Part shown: piece by piece, positions 12,701 through 24,469 of the stretch | Position numbering within the stretch: position 1 is the first letter of the stretch | Layout of the letters: every line of letters starts with the position of its first letter | NCBI RefSeq assembly: GCF_030272615.1 | Contig: NC_081411.1 | Location: 187,371,449 to 187,435,448, forward strand | From: Cryptomeria japonica | Lineage: Eukaryota > Streptophyta > Pinopsida > Cupressales > Cupressaceae | DNA length: 64,000 nucleotides | Direction of reading: 5' to 3' | Position numbers and translations under genes: made by a program | The notes under the pieces: generated by a model | What the model was told of the DNA's origin: nothing | Databases searched by the model: none | What the model saw: the letters and a program-made list of their open reading frames with translations, nothing else

Positions 12701-13165
12701 AAGAAAAAGAGGGATGTGTAGTTTAGTGTTGGGGACTTGGTATGGGTACATTTGAAGAAAGAGAGAATCCCAAAGGGTAAGCACACCAAGCTCATGCAAA
12801 GGAAGATTGGACCATGACAAATTTTGAAGAAATGTGGGCATAATGCTTATGAAATCCAACTCCCTCCTGATCTTGGATTGTCACCCATTTTCAATGTGTG
12901 TGATCTTATACTTTTCAAAGGTAATGGTAATGAAGAAGAAGAACCAATACCCTTTGCAGCAGATGATGATATTCCAAAGCATGATTCACCAAAGTTGAGC
13001 AAGATTATAGACACTAGAGTCACAAACAGGACAAGGAACAAGGATTAAATTGATTATTTAGTGGCTTGGTAGGGAAAACCATACTTTGAAGCAGTTTGGA
13101 TGACTAAAAAACAAATTTCCAACCATGGTGTAGACCTCCAAACTCTGATCTCAAGTGGGCTTGAG
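9770..13165 (+). pseudogene. Gypsy-2 Pol: protease, RT, RNase H, integrase, chromodomain-like tail
   Basis: Protease is VLIDSGSTKNFVS (about 9807-9845). RT runs about 10480-11010 with RLCIDSRAINK and the intact active site YLDDILIFS. RNase H has FQVECDASHMAIGAVLSQE (about 11320) and VFTDNQALSF. The integrase zinc finger (HCGEMAG...CVICQ) is near 11895-12020. The core has SMDFVLGLP and IVSDMDVKF, but the third catalytic residue is lost: KTIVVNR where TE(R/V)VNR is expected. The tail at 13010-13130 (DYLVAW, then W and Q residues) resembles a chromodomain. Stops include TAG 9920, 10124, 10319, 11117, 11889, 11964, 12251, 12719, 13070, TGA 12815 and TAA 13046. Confidence 0.9.
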
Positions 13166-13185
13166 ATCTCTTCTCCCAGGGAGTA

Positions 13186-14680
13186 TGGTGCAAGAGCACC
13201 TCTTCAACAATAAAATCATGGATCTGAGGATGAAGACTAGGATCATAGTGTTTTTCTTAGTGTCTTGTGTTAATGGAAGCTCCATGTATTCACTAAAGAC
13301 CCCACCATGTAAAACAATGTCACTGATTAGGCAACTTGATAAGCCAATTGGGACAATGTGGTCAATAGGGGTAGTAGGAAGTTTTTTTTTATGTTTGATG
13401 ATTTTTTAGGTTGTCTTAGTGGTGTTTGGTGATAAAAGTTGTGTGGATCCGAAACTTGTAGTGTTTGACAACTTTTATGCAAAATGCAACTTTGAGAGCA
13501 AAAGTGCAACTTTTCAAAATATGATTGATGTAAGCCTTTCAATGGCTCCACCCTCATCCAAATTTGGTTGGTAACCTTTGGAGAGGTCTATAAGCCTTTT
13601 GGACACAATTCCCAAGGTTATATAAGTTGTGGTTTGAAGTTTTGATGCAATAAGACACAAATAAAACTAAGTTTTCCCAGAAATTCCGAGTTTGCAGAGA
13701 TTGTATACCCTTGTACGGATTGAATTGAGAAAAACCATTCATGGAATAGTTGAAGGGATGAATCACCTTTGATTTGGAGGTGGTGTGAGACTTTGATCAT
13801 TTCTTAGTAGGGAGAACCCTTTATTTTTCTGACTATAACTCGGAAAGTAAGGGTTTGGCTAGGGTTTTAGCAAAAAAAGGCCATATCTTGCATTCTTTCC
13901 ATCTAGAAGCTTCTTCCTTTGGTGGAGCACAGGATTGGCCTATGTATTTTAGGATTTTCATGGGTTTTTTCAGGGAAGAATTGGTTATGTGGAGAAAGAG
14001 ATAAATCTAGGTAGGCATCTCCATGTGACTGTCTTAAGCAAAATTAGGACAGTTGTCTTAAAATCTGATAGCGGTGGATTCCAGGCTTGCAACCAAGGAA
14101 CTAGAGGTTATTCACCATTCCCCACATGCTCATAATTTTTTTATGCATTTGGGATACCAGTGATGGGGGTTGCTTTGCAATTTAGGCCTAATCGCCCTAA
14201 TTAGGTCTCTAGGCTTCTAAGGGGTTAAGACCCTTAGGTTGTAGATTTTGCCAACCCATTTTGGGGATGAGTGTAACTCCCAAAAGGGTATCTGGAATGG
14301 TGAGTATTTTGTTAGAGTGTGTGGAATATTTTGGAGTTAAGGTCAATTCTCTCGCTAAATAGGGCTATTAGCCTAGGGGGTAGGTTTCCAAAGGAGGTAT
14401 AAGGATTTGAAGACAAAACCTTAAACCAACACTTGGAACAGTTCTTAGTAGTCATGAGTGGACCAATTCCAAAGCCCTTAAGAGAAGGAGTCACTGGTGA
14501 TGCATGTTAGAGAAGTTGAAGCCATTTACTCGTCTTGAGTAGGTGTTAGGCTTGAGTAGTGGATAGTAGTTCAAAACCTTAAGATGTGGAGTCTTTCCTT
14601 GTAGGGTCATTTTTGTCATTTGAAGGGTCAGACCATAACCTTTTGGACTTTTCCTTAGGTGTAAGAAGGCCTCTGCATTA
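13186..14680 (+). repeat. 3' LTR of Gypsy-2
   Basis: 1,495 bp, starting TGGTGCAAGAGCACC. It ends GCATTA where the 5' copy has GCATCA, so the terminal CA has mutated to TA. Placing the end there gives the exact 5 bp duplication ATTAT. Near 14606-14630 it has a short insertion relative to the 5' copy, bounded by a repeat of AGGGTCA. Confidence 0.9.
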
Positions 14681-15119
14681 ATTATGACACTAATCCTAAA
14701 CTTAAATGAAAAGGATGTTAGTATTGAAATGATAATCAATATAGATAAAGAAATTTGTGGTTTTTATGATGATAATGCTTCCACTAATATAGTTAATTTT
14801 TTATGATTGCATGAATATATTTGTATGGATGATTAGATGGAAAGGGATGATATCACATCATTGGAGACAACATGTGATGTGAAAATCCCCTTGCCATGAA
14901 TTTAATATATTGGTTTCTTATAACATGTGTATGAGGATACCTAGGTATAATGTGGAAATACTTTGATTGTGCTAATTAAGAGATGATCACTTAATGATAC
15001 TTTTCTAATGTTATAAGGTGTCAATAAAAAGTGGATTGTTATAACCATGTTTATTATATGATATTTACAAATGATTTAGTCTCTAGGGTAATGACTTCTA
15101 TGTCTATTCTTTTGGTTAT
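14681..15119. other. Unassigned AT-rich sequence between Gypsy-2 and element A
   Basis: It begins with the ATTAT duplication copy of Gypsy-2, so it was once continuous with 6909-6951, which starts TGTAATACCCC like some gypsy LTRs. No protein motif or terminal repeat is recognised here. It may be the remainder of an old LTR. Confidence 0.35.
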
Positions 15120-18100
15120 TCAAGGAACACAATCGACCACTGAGAGGGGTGTTGGTTCCCAAAAATGGACGAAGGGCTTACACTGCTTATAGTGTATAGA
15201 CCAATCTGATTTCCTCCAAATATCTATGGATATCCACCTCCAAATATCAATATATGTTAGGCTTGGGCCAACAATAACAAGGACGGAGGGTCATCTTGCA
15301 CTTTAGGCTCTGCAGAACCAGGGAGGGTGACCCCTTTAGTAAGGAATTCCTGCTCTCCGCAAGGATATTCAGGAACTTACTAAAAACAAAGTAGATTATC
15401 TCATAATAAAACTCAACAAAAAGGGAGAATTCTCAAGGATAGTAAGTCCTTTAGTGATCCTCAACCTTAACCTGGAGTATGAGAGATGGTGAGACTATTT
15501 TCAGAAAATACATAAATCTTAGCAAATGATTGTTCTGATTGTTTATAAGATTCGTTTTGAGAGATCATGAAGAAGATAAAACCGGAAAATTGATAACCTA
15601 ATTAGATTTTCTATCTAATACCAATGCCTTATTCATTTGGGCTGTAGAGTCTATGAAAAGTGTTGCTGAAAATCTAATAAAACTTCATCTAATAATTGGT
15701 CTTTCCTTGAAATAAAACTACCTTGCAGTATTACTCTGCTTATGATCCTTTATTTTAACTACTTATCAAATCCCATGGCAAGCCTTATTTTCTCTGTAAT
15801 CTTATTCGAGCATTTTAATTAACCCCTTGGACTAAAGCATTGAATAGGAGAGTACATACATCATAACAATGCAATAAACAAAAGAAACCCTTGATCCCAT
15901 TTTGCTTAAAAGAAGATAAAATCGCACATAGGAGAGTAAAGATTAGGAAACTATATTTGCATTAATATTATGAGCTATCTTTTATCAGATGATAGCCAAC
16001 AAATTCAAATACAGAGTAACCCATTTGAAAAGGGGAAACTACAACTATTCTATTACAATTTTGCTCCACAAAATAACATTACAGTCCCTGTTATTTCCTA
16101 CGACTCTCTAGAACTATTTTGGACCTAACCCTACAAAAAAGATCTATTTTATAGAGATCTTTCTTAGAAAAATTTGGACCCTAACTAATGGCCTTGAACT
16201 CCCTTTTATAGAAAAAAAGGGAGTGACAAGCTTCAAGCCATAAGACACTTGTCAACAGAACTGAGACTTAAAGGCTGTACACAATTCTTGTTACAAATCA
16301 TTCCTTATCTGCATGTTGGCACCTGTGATGAGGTGGAACCAAAATTTCCAACTAATTATTGGTAGAAACAAAAATACTTGAGTCGTGCCAATATCACCCA
16401 GACACTCTTGGATGGACCTTGAGATGTTCATTTTGTTCCATAGTATTTCTCTTTCTGAAAAGGAAAATAAATCTCAGCATGAAACAAGACTTTCCCTCCA
16501 AATTAAAGGAAAATCTCCAACCTTTATGCCTCGGATCAGAGAAAATGGAAAGAGAAGCTTGAGGGTAAATAGGATTTGTTGAGAAGGCATTGCAACTTCC
16601 CTAATGCTACAGAGATGACTGGCTACCGGTCCTCACCCGAACAAATCCTTCTTTCAATTCCCCACGAGCTCCCTCTTGGAACACTCTTCCAACAAAATTC
16701 TGAGTAAGATCGGGGAATAGGCCTAAAGTGACTTTTCTTGAAAAGAAAAGAATTTAACACCCCCTCTAGAAATCCCCTGATATTTCACGTCCCCTGTGGC
16801 AATGAACAAAGTCAAACCAGAGAAATATCATCCATCCAATGTCATAAAATACACAACGACTCCATTCATAGCTCCGTTCGAACACCATCCTCTTACAGAT
16901 GAAAAATTATTCTCAGAAAGATGAAAAAACATTTGTTTCTAGCCATTTTATCATCCGCCTAGTGAATTTATAACCATAAATTCCTTCTAAAATGGCAATG
17001 CTAATCCATGTGAAGAATCATCACTTTGATATCTTCTACTCAACCTATCAGCTATGGATTCTAGCAATTATGCCTATAACTCATGTCACCACCATTTCCT
17101 AGGCCATCACTCCATTTCTATTGGCATGCATTCACCTTATGTGAATGATTTTATTCTAATCTTATTCCTCTTTTCAGTGTACAATCTCCTGCTTCAGGAT
17201 TTTTGTCAACAAGTAAATCTCAGAAATCATCAGAGAACTCATGATTCGTCACACCTGAACTAGAAGCTTATCCAAATCCTTTCACATCTTTGAGCTATCA
17301 TCTTTGACTGTCAAATCAATCCTGAATCGACAAGTCTGAATCTCATTCATTCTGCCCTTTCCCATGAGCTATAACCGGTGCCTCCAGAAATCCCTCCAAA
17401 CTTCTCATTTGAAACTCAGCCGTAGATCTCATCTAACTTGGCAAATTTAATGGTCATTCCCTACCAACTTAGCAGCTTTACTTTCCAAGTGTATCTGTGG
17501 ACCTGCAAAATCTTGACTGGATAACGCCATATCATTCTTCGACCTAGCTCCATTAGCAACCTCCTTGCAAACCCTCCCGATCAGACACGGACACGTGGCA
17601 TAATCTCATGATACCGTGGTTCATAACAACCTTGCAAATTCCATTGCGGGAATACGAGGGTCATCCAATCTATTCGATCTTTACCACTTTGCATAGTGCC
17701 CGCCAACTCCTTTAGGACTTAAAAGTCGAGCACCTTTTACATTAAGAAAATACATCCTCGTTCATTCTAAGCATGTGCAAATTGATGGGACTATTAGTAT
17801 ACCGGCCTTTACCACCTGCAAACCAGTATTACAAAGCTTTTGATCGGTTGTGCTACTAACCCTACCGGTTTCGCTGATAACATGTGGCATCATCTTGTGA
17901 TGTCACAGTCATTAAAATCCTCGCATCTTTGATCGTGGGGAAGTGCTAGCCATTAAATCTATCCTTTCTTTAACAGACGGTCGAGGTATTTAGCACTTTC
18001 CAGACTTAGGAAAAAATAAGCACGGGCATTTAAATATTTAGAAGGGAACCGGTAATAGGGAAGTTATGCGCTTGACTTAGGAAATTTCATCTCACGAACC

Positions 18101-21100
18101 GATTGACCAAATTTTTACCTAGGGAAAAAATGGCCCCGTTTATGAAAAAGGTACCCTTGGTTTAAGTGGGAAAAACTAACAACAAAATATATCATTTATA
18201 GGGTTTTCTTCACAAAATTGTAAAATTTTTGATAAATCCTAAACCCTAAGCCTTGAATTGTTCTCAAAGAATATAAGTAACAACCTGAAAATCAATGTTT
18301 TGGGCTAAAATTTGAAAAATTTATGCAGTCAATTTTTTAGGGCTATCAAGGGGGGTGAATCAGTGGTAGAAAAAAACTTTAACTATCTAGATGGTTAAAA
18401 CATTAAAAATCAAGATTATGAAACTATGAGCAGATATATTCAAGTACATTTAGACACACACATAAAATGCAAGCCCATAATACAAGATGTACGAGGAAGA
18501 CCCATGGTGGGGAAAAAACTCAGTGAGAAATGTTGTTGGAGTCTACTGCTCCAATCTAGCCTCACAATGTAATCATTTATTACAATATGTTGAGGGAACC
18601 AATCCAAGGAGCACCAACACCTAAAGTTTATGGGCACCAACCCAAACGAGCACCAACCCAAAAGAGAACCTACCCCTGCTTTGAGAACACACTCATAGAT
18701 TTAGAATGATTCAATAAAAATATTTGATACAATTAAAAGCCTTGTTACGAAAGAGTTTTGTAACACCTTACAAATTCTGCCTTGGAGATTTACCTGATTC
18801 TTTTATGCTCCCTAGCTCTAATAACTGCTCTCTGATATTTGTTATTAATCTCTGTATCCTACTCTAATCACACTTCCTTCTCTTCCTCTCACAATGTATA
18901 TAACCCATTGTGTTATTTGCCATGACTCACTACTATTTGGTCTCAGATCTTCACATTCCACCTCTGTGCACTTCATTGTCTACACTATTGGCTTTATTAA
19001 ATGCTTTGACCCTGTTGAAGACTCTTTGTTCTCTACCTCTATTCTTTGTCTCTATCTCTTCTCTTCTCTCGACTCTCTAATCTCTGCCTCTATATTTTTC
19101 TATCTGCTCACTGCTCTCTTTTGAACTTCTTCTTGTCTCCTCTACACTTCAGACTAATCTGTATGTAATCTCCTTTTACAGGGCAATAACTTCACTAGAT
19201 TCATGTTATGCACACCTTCTTCATCGGCATCTCTACAATGTATCTCTTCTTCTCTGTTGTCTTTCATTTGTTTCAGCAAAGCTTCTTCACTTACTCACAA
19301 ATTTCTCACACCTTGAGAATGGATTTCTCTGCCTGTTGAGGTTCTTCATCTGTTTGATTGTCTTCTTCTCTCTGCCCGTGCTTCACCTTGTTGAGTTCTC
19401 TCTTCACTCTATTCACACACTTTTTACTTTTGTAGCTTCTTATTTTCTCTTGGTTGTGACTCACTCTCCTTCTCAACTACTTGCCATATACTTGTTGAGA
19501 TTTTCTTTTATTTCCACCTCTATCTTTGTCTCAACAAATCAGCTGCCTCAACCAAATCACATTTACTACCCTTCTCAATCAGCTCTGCATCGGAGAATGT
19601 TTTACCTCCAAATACGCATTTTAAAATTAATTCATTTTGTCTCTCTAAGATTTGATTTGTAGTAGATTGGATTTTTCTTTCTTGGACCGAACATCTACAT
19701 TAAATGACTCTTCTCTGATTTCCTGAATGTTCTTTGTACTAGGCTACTATTTTTAGCAAACTCAATCTGTCTAACAGATTTGATTATACCTTTGTCGATC
19801 ACCTTGAGCCCTTCAACCATCTACAACTGATTTTCCACTAATAAAATCTCCATCTTCTCTCGATATGTCCTGATGAGTTAGACGACAACCTCATTAAAAT
19901 CTTCTATCTTCTCTACAAGCACATACTTCTGCATATTAGATTTCATTCTTAACCACTCATCTTTATTTTCATTGTTGAGGTCGCTCAATCAACGTCAGTC
20001 AATTGCCATGTAGATCTCTATGTCTATCGGGCTGGAGATGTGGCATCAAAATCATCTCTATCAGTCAAAACAACATGCAGGGTTTTATCGATGAGACTTG
20101 TTCTCTTGTCACAACAAAGCAGAACTCTTATCGCTATAGCTTTCCAAAGATCTACAAGAGCCAATTTGGGTCATGGTGAAGTGCCATGTTACATCGAAAA
20201 GAAAAGGTGCATCGACAAGACTTAACACAAGTCACACCAAAAAAGCATCATTTTGATGTATCTCCCATAGATAACAAGATGCAAGCTCGATTTTGCCGAA
20301 AGGGCAGGTCTTGGAAAAAGGAATAGATGGGCCTTAACAAATACACATACCTCTCCACGCAAACATTCATTTTTTGATGTGACACTAAATGTGTCACATT
20401 AGAGCCTTTATTCATCCATCGTGGGCCCCATTTCGATATAACACACAATTTGATTAAAGGCAAAAGGGCTCTTTCCGAAACTCCTCTCGCTGGAAAAGAG
20501 AATTAATCACTACATTACCAAAGGCACCCATACATATAGCTCACAAACTAGAATGGATCAATGAATCATCACCTATTGGATACCCATGAACACATGGGTA
20601 AAGTGGGCCCCATATGAACAAGTCATGGTATGGGTGGACAAACAAACGGTCACCACATGGATTCCTCCAGACATGGAGTGAAGTGGACCCAACAGAGATG
20701 ATGACATCACATCATCGAGGATCTCACATACTGATGTGACTTCCATCAGCCACCAAGAGGGAGAAACGGTCTTGCTGAAAGGGCAAGTTATGTTGAAAAG
20801 GCATTTGTTACCACAACCACAGGCCCCACACAAACACATCACACCTGCCACGTAGCTTGAACTCGAGACTCTACCAAGCATGAAAAAGGGACTTCATCAA
20901 GTGTAGAGATATTGCCACTTCATCACCATGTAGACAATTTGACAAAGTGGGCCTGGTCAAGGCCCCCATTAGAGGGAAAGCATTTTGGTGTGACAATAAA
21001 GCCTACTGAAACAAGAAGCGAGTCTTGCTGAAAGGCAAGGTCTCACCGAAAAATTGCGGAACCAAGAGATTTTTGACATGTTTCAATTCTACAACTTGCA

Positions 21101-21607
21101 CACATCAATGGCAATGGATTAGAGACACTATGGGATACCTGTAGAACATGAAACCACCTTGTGTACACCTCTATCCTCTTTAGTGTTCTTACCCTACAGG
21201 GCCACATAACTTTGACAATTTTTACCATGGGATAGCGGGTCAATAAACCTATCACGTTATTGACATCCTCTATTGCATACCCATTGTGTTATGCACTTCA
21301 TTGACATAGTTTCATAGCAAGCCTCTGGTCAATCCTGGCTGCCCAATGCCATTTCAAATCTTGGTCCTCTAACCACCTGCAAGTCCAATATCTTACTCCA
21401 TTTCTTCTCTATCTTATTTGAGGCCATTTAGTCCTACAACCTCCATGCATGTATATTTAACCTGCATAACTTGTTATCCATTGTATCTTCATCTTCCTAT
21501 AGGGCCCTTATCCTTTTTGCACTTCCATCCAGTCTGATCTGCATTCTGGGACACTCATTTTCTACACCTTCCCATATATTGACATCAATGACAATCTAAT
21601 GCCAACA
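15120..21607 (-). repeat. 3' LTR of element A, about 3.3 kb, split by a solo LTR
   Basis: The two parts are 15120-15149 and 18349-21607. The left tip TCAAGGAACACAATCG matches TGAAGGAACACAATGG of the 5' copy at 33252, so the terminal TG has become TC. The right end CCAACA abuts a reverse-complement polypurine tract. Along 18354-20730 it matches 33280-33945 plus 40663-42436. It is pyrimidine-rich on + around 18880-19680; long frames there (for example 19336-19662) look like composition effects. It carries no ORF conserved enough to call. Confidence 0.82.
15150..18348 (-). mobile_element. Solo LTR (3.2 kb) inserted in the G tract of element A's LTR
   Basis: It begins TGTTGGTTCCC and ends GGGCTATCA, with the 5 bp repeat AGGGG at 15145-15149 and 18349-18353. 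Removing it restores the GAGAGGGGGGTGAATCAG-type sequence seen in the sister LTR at 33266. No internal LTR pair, primer site or coding is seen, so a solo LTR is most likely. A TATA-like TATAAAAGGG on - near 16205 favours minus orientation. Its superfamily is unknown, though it contains four ACCGGT hexamers like the copia families here. Confidence 0.75.
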
Positions 21608-21926
21608 ATCTCCCCCTTTGGCATTGATGTCAATACACTACTCTCTCCCCCTTTGACAACAACAGAAAAGGGTTGGCTACTAGTAGAAATCCATCCTAGG
21701 AGAAACTGCACTACACATATGATCAATACCATGCAGTTTCAATAACACTTGAACTAAATACTTCTCCCCCTTTGAGAAACAAAAATATTGGCATGTTGAT
21801 GGAAATATGCATTCTCTCCCTATGACTAATGCATCAATGTGATGGTGTGCACTTCTGCTGCTTGAAATTTTTTATCTAACTTTCACTCCCTCCCATTCGG
21901 AACATGAGAGTATACATCAATATAGT
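21608..21926 (-). repeat. Element A polypurine tract and purine-rich 3' tail
   Basis: ATCTCCCCCTTTGGCATT at 21608-21625 is the reverse complement of the tract next to the 3' LTR. CTCCCCCTTTGA-type repeats recur near 21643 and 21765, and a related GCTCCCCCTATG lies near 29590 beyond the Copia-2 insertion. Repeated tracts of this kind are SIRE-like. Confidence 0.7.
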
Positions 21927-23508
21927 TGTTGGCATTATGTGAATTGGCATGAAGACATAATGATATTGTATGTTGTCATTGATGTCAATATGAGACATGA
22001 TGTGAACCGGCACATGTGATAGGTGAAAAGAGAGAGGAACCGGCATATGTATGAACCGGTTTATATGCCAAAGTGAAGCGGTATATTTGTTCAAGGTGAA
22101 CTGGCATATAGTTATGGGAACCAACACATGAAAGCATTGTATGACTACCGGTTGGTAGGTAGCTTCCACTTCAGGATTTCCGGTTGGAGTACCTCAAGTC
22201 CATGCAACTCAATTGGTGATCTTCATGTGATGAGTTAGCAGTATAATGGAGGACAGATCGTATTGCCACGTAAGCTCTGTGCACATGAAGGATCTTGCAT
22301 AAAGAAGACTATTCCTATCTACCTTGGGAATGTGTGAAGTCTTTCAAATGGTGATAACGCGTGATGGGTTATCAGCCGCCATGAAATCGGTGGATAATGG
22401 ACGATGGAGAATGTCTTGAGATCGATTCAAGACTGTTGCATTTAATGTAGTATGATTCAACAGTCAGGATTGAACTGCCTGAATTGCTTAACCTAACAGG
22501 TTTAGGGTTTAGGGTTTTTGCTATCAACCTGTCTATTTCCTATAAGGTCGATGTTGTGTTTCTTTCTAGGGTTGTTGGCAAAAGTTGTGTGTGTGTATCC
22601 TAGGGAAGTGATACGTGATTCTTGCTAGACCAAAGGAGAGAAGAGATACCTACAAAGTGAATGTGTAGAAGGTGAAGAGGAGCCAAAATGGATCTGCATT
22701 AGCATTGAGTGTTGCTACCAGATCATTGTAATTCCTGTTGATCTCTAACCACTTCAACAGTTATAAAATCCCCTAACAGGGTAGCCTTAACTGGCTTGTT
22801 GCAAAATCCCCTAACAGGGTGGTCTTAAAAGGCTTGATTCAAATCCCTTAACTGGGTAACTCGAGGTTAATGAGTTCTGAGAAGCTATAGAGCTCTGGAG
22901 ATCCTTTAGCTATTGAGTTCTTAAAATCCTCTAACAAGGTGACCCTACCGGGTTTAACCCTTAACCAAGTGATCCCTAACAGGATTGGTTCCTAGCAGAA
23001 CCTATTGTAATGTCTTTAACCGGACAAGGCTCCTAACAGAGTGGACTTCAAAAGAGTTCAAAAGCAACTTGTGGGTATTCATCCCCACCATGGTTTTTCC
23101 CAGTTGGGTTTCCACGTGAAAAATATGTGTGTCATGTGTGATGCTTCTGTCTTGTGATGCTTTGTTATTACCTGTTGAGCACATGATGGTTCTATGTTTT
23201 ACGCCTATCTATAAAACATGTTGAACCAACTGTTGTGAAGATCAGATAATAGTCTACCTGTTCATGCATGAGGGTGTAATGGTATTGTAGTATTGAGCTA
23301 AGAGGAAATATTAGTGAGTGATTGGTTTATGATTGTTTTAGGAGTTCTGGGTCTTACCGGTTGCACTCTGCTTCAGCTAATATCACTGCTTGTAGTCATT
23401 TCAAGTATTATTTGTCCAATCGGTTTTGGACTCTATTTTTGTTTGTACTGATTCACCCCCCCCCTCTCAGTACCGGTTTGGTACTATTGGTTCATCATTG
23501 AGTTATCA
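21927..23508 (+). repeat. 5' LTR of Copia-2
   Basis: 1,582 bp, TGTTGGCATTATG to GAGTTATCA. It contains two tandem plant-telomere-like TTTAGGG units near 22500, a hairpin-prone repeat array (22766-23040), TTTCCACGTG near 23109, and GATTCACC with a C run and CTCTCAG at about 23452-23470. Confidence 0.93.
22766..23040 (+). repeat. Degenerate array of CCCTAACAGGGT-type units in LTR
   Basis: At least seven short units of the form AAATCCCCTAACAGGGT or CCCTTAACTGGGT recur at 20-45 bp spacing. Each is an imperfect inverted repeat (CCC...GGG). The same array is in the 3' LTR (about 28730-29040), where one extra unit has been duplicated, and in the LTR fragment at 6526-6730. Confidence 0.7.
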
Positions 23509-23510
23509 AT

Positions 23511-23522
23511 TGGTATCAGAGC
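23511..23522 (+). other. Primer binding site of Copia-2, tRNA-iMet
   Basis: Exact TGGTATCAGAGC two bases after the LTR end. Confidence 0.94.
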
Positions 23523-23578
23523 ACCTCCAGGTCCTCTGTGTTGTAAGTTTAACCGCTTGAGGAAAAGATCCTAGTCAA

Positions 23579-24469
23579 ATGATGAAGAGGGAAGGTCCAA
23601 AGTTTAACAGGGAAAACTTTGGTTTATGGAAAGACAGGATGAAGATATTCATCAAAAGCATGGGTGTTCAACACTGGAGTTATGTTGAAAATGTATATGT
23701 TGTTCCTATCGGTACTCTCACCGATGACCAAAAGAGAGAGATACAAGAAAATGGGCAAGTCATGGAAGCCCTCATCAGTAGTTTATCTGACATTGAATTT
23801 ATTGTTGTTCAAGACAAGGAAAATCCCAAAGAGGTATGGGATGCTCTTGAAAATATCTATGGTGGTGATGAGCATGTAAAACAAGCTAAGGAAGAAAGCC
23901 TGAGAGGGAAGTTTGAAGACATGTGGATGGTTGAAGGAGAGACCATTCAGCAGTATGGAATAAGAATCAAAACAATTGTTGGAGAAATCAAGAGTGTAGG
24001 TGGCAAAATAGAAGATTCCACTGTGGTAAGTAAAGTCCTGAGATCCCTGTTGCCGGTCTATGCAATAAGGGTCGCTGCTATTCAGGAGCTGAGATCACTA
24101 GACAAGTCTAAGGTGTCCTTGGACTCCATCATAGCCAAGTTAACAGCCTATGAGCTGAATAGTTTTGATGGCAGTGTTCAAAAGACAGAATCAACATTTA
24201 GAGCCTTTGCTATACCATCCAGAAAAGGAAAAGAGGTTAGCACTAGTGGGGAACCTAATCAGAACAGAGAAATGAATGATGAAGAGTTTCTAAAGGAATT
24301 TGAAGCTCTTCTTGCCAGGAATTTTCCAAAAGGAATTGGTAAATACAAAGGTAAGCTCCCTTTGAAATGTTTTTCCTGTAACCGGATAGGACATATTGCT
24401 ATGAACTGTCCTAATAGCAACAACAAGGATAAACCAAAAAGGTTCAGGGAATTCAAAGGAGGAAACTAG
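23579..24469 (+). pseudogene. Copia-2 Gag, ended early by a TAG
   Basis: The first ATG after a 56-base leader starts a 296-residue frame. It has the copia Gag pattern (FNRENFGLWKDRM, then the helical UBN2-like region) and a CCHC knuckle CFSCNRIGHIAMNC at about 24367-24410. The TAG at 24467-24469 lies in the same frame as protease, in a linker where related elements read through, so it is a nonsense mutation (probably CAG to TAG) that cuts the Gag-Pol polyprotein. Gag itself remains intact in sequence. Confidence 0.9.

Larger units (their letters stand above)
6952..14680 (+). mobile_element. Gypsy-2: complete Ty3/gypsy element, chromovirus-like, inactive
   Basis: Two LTRs of about 1.49 kb flank a gag-pol interior in the order protease, RT, RNase H, integrase, which defines Ty3/gypsy. 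The direct repeat ATTAT occurs at 6947-6951 and 14681-14685, so the insertion is intact. The RT box YLDDILIFS and a degenerate chromodomain-like tail after integrase suggest a chromovirus. The interior is one long frame spoiled by 19 counted stops and two compensating frameshifts (about 11400 and 12015). Confidence 0.93.

Noticed and set aside
8603-13072. TAG as a recoded sense codon in Gypsy-2
   Set aside because: TAA, TGA and frameshifts also occur and the catalytic Glu of integrase is lost; simple decay explains it.
19336-19662. 108-codon hydrophobic frame that looks like a membrane protein
   Set aside because: It lies in the pyrimidine-rich part of element A's LTR; the sister LTR copy (41040-41366) does not keep the same continuous frame, and Leu/Phe/Ser richness follows from the C/T composition.
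22496-22518. Two TTTAGGG units, like plant telomere repeat
   Set aside because: Only two units, and they recur at the same place in both Copia-2 LTRs; an LTR motif, not a telomere remnant.
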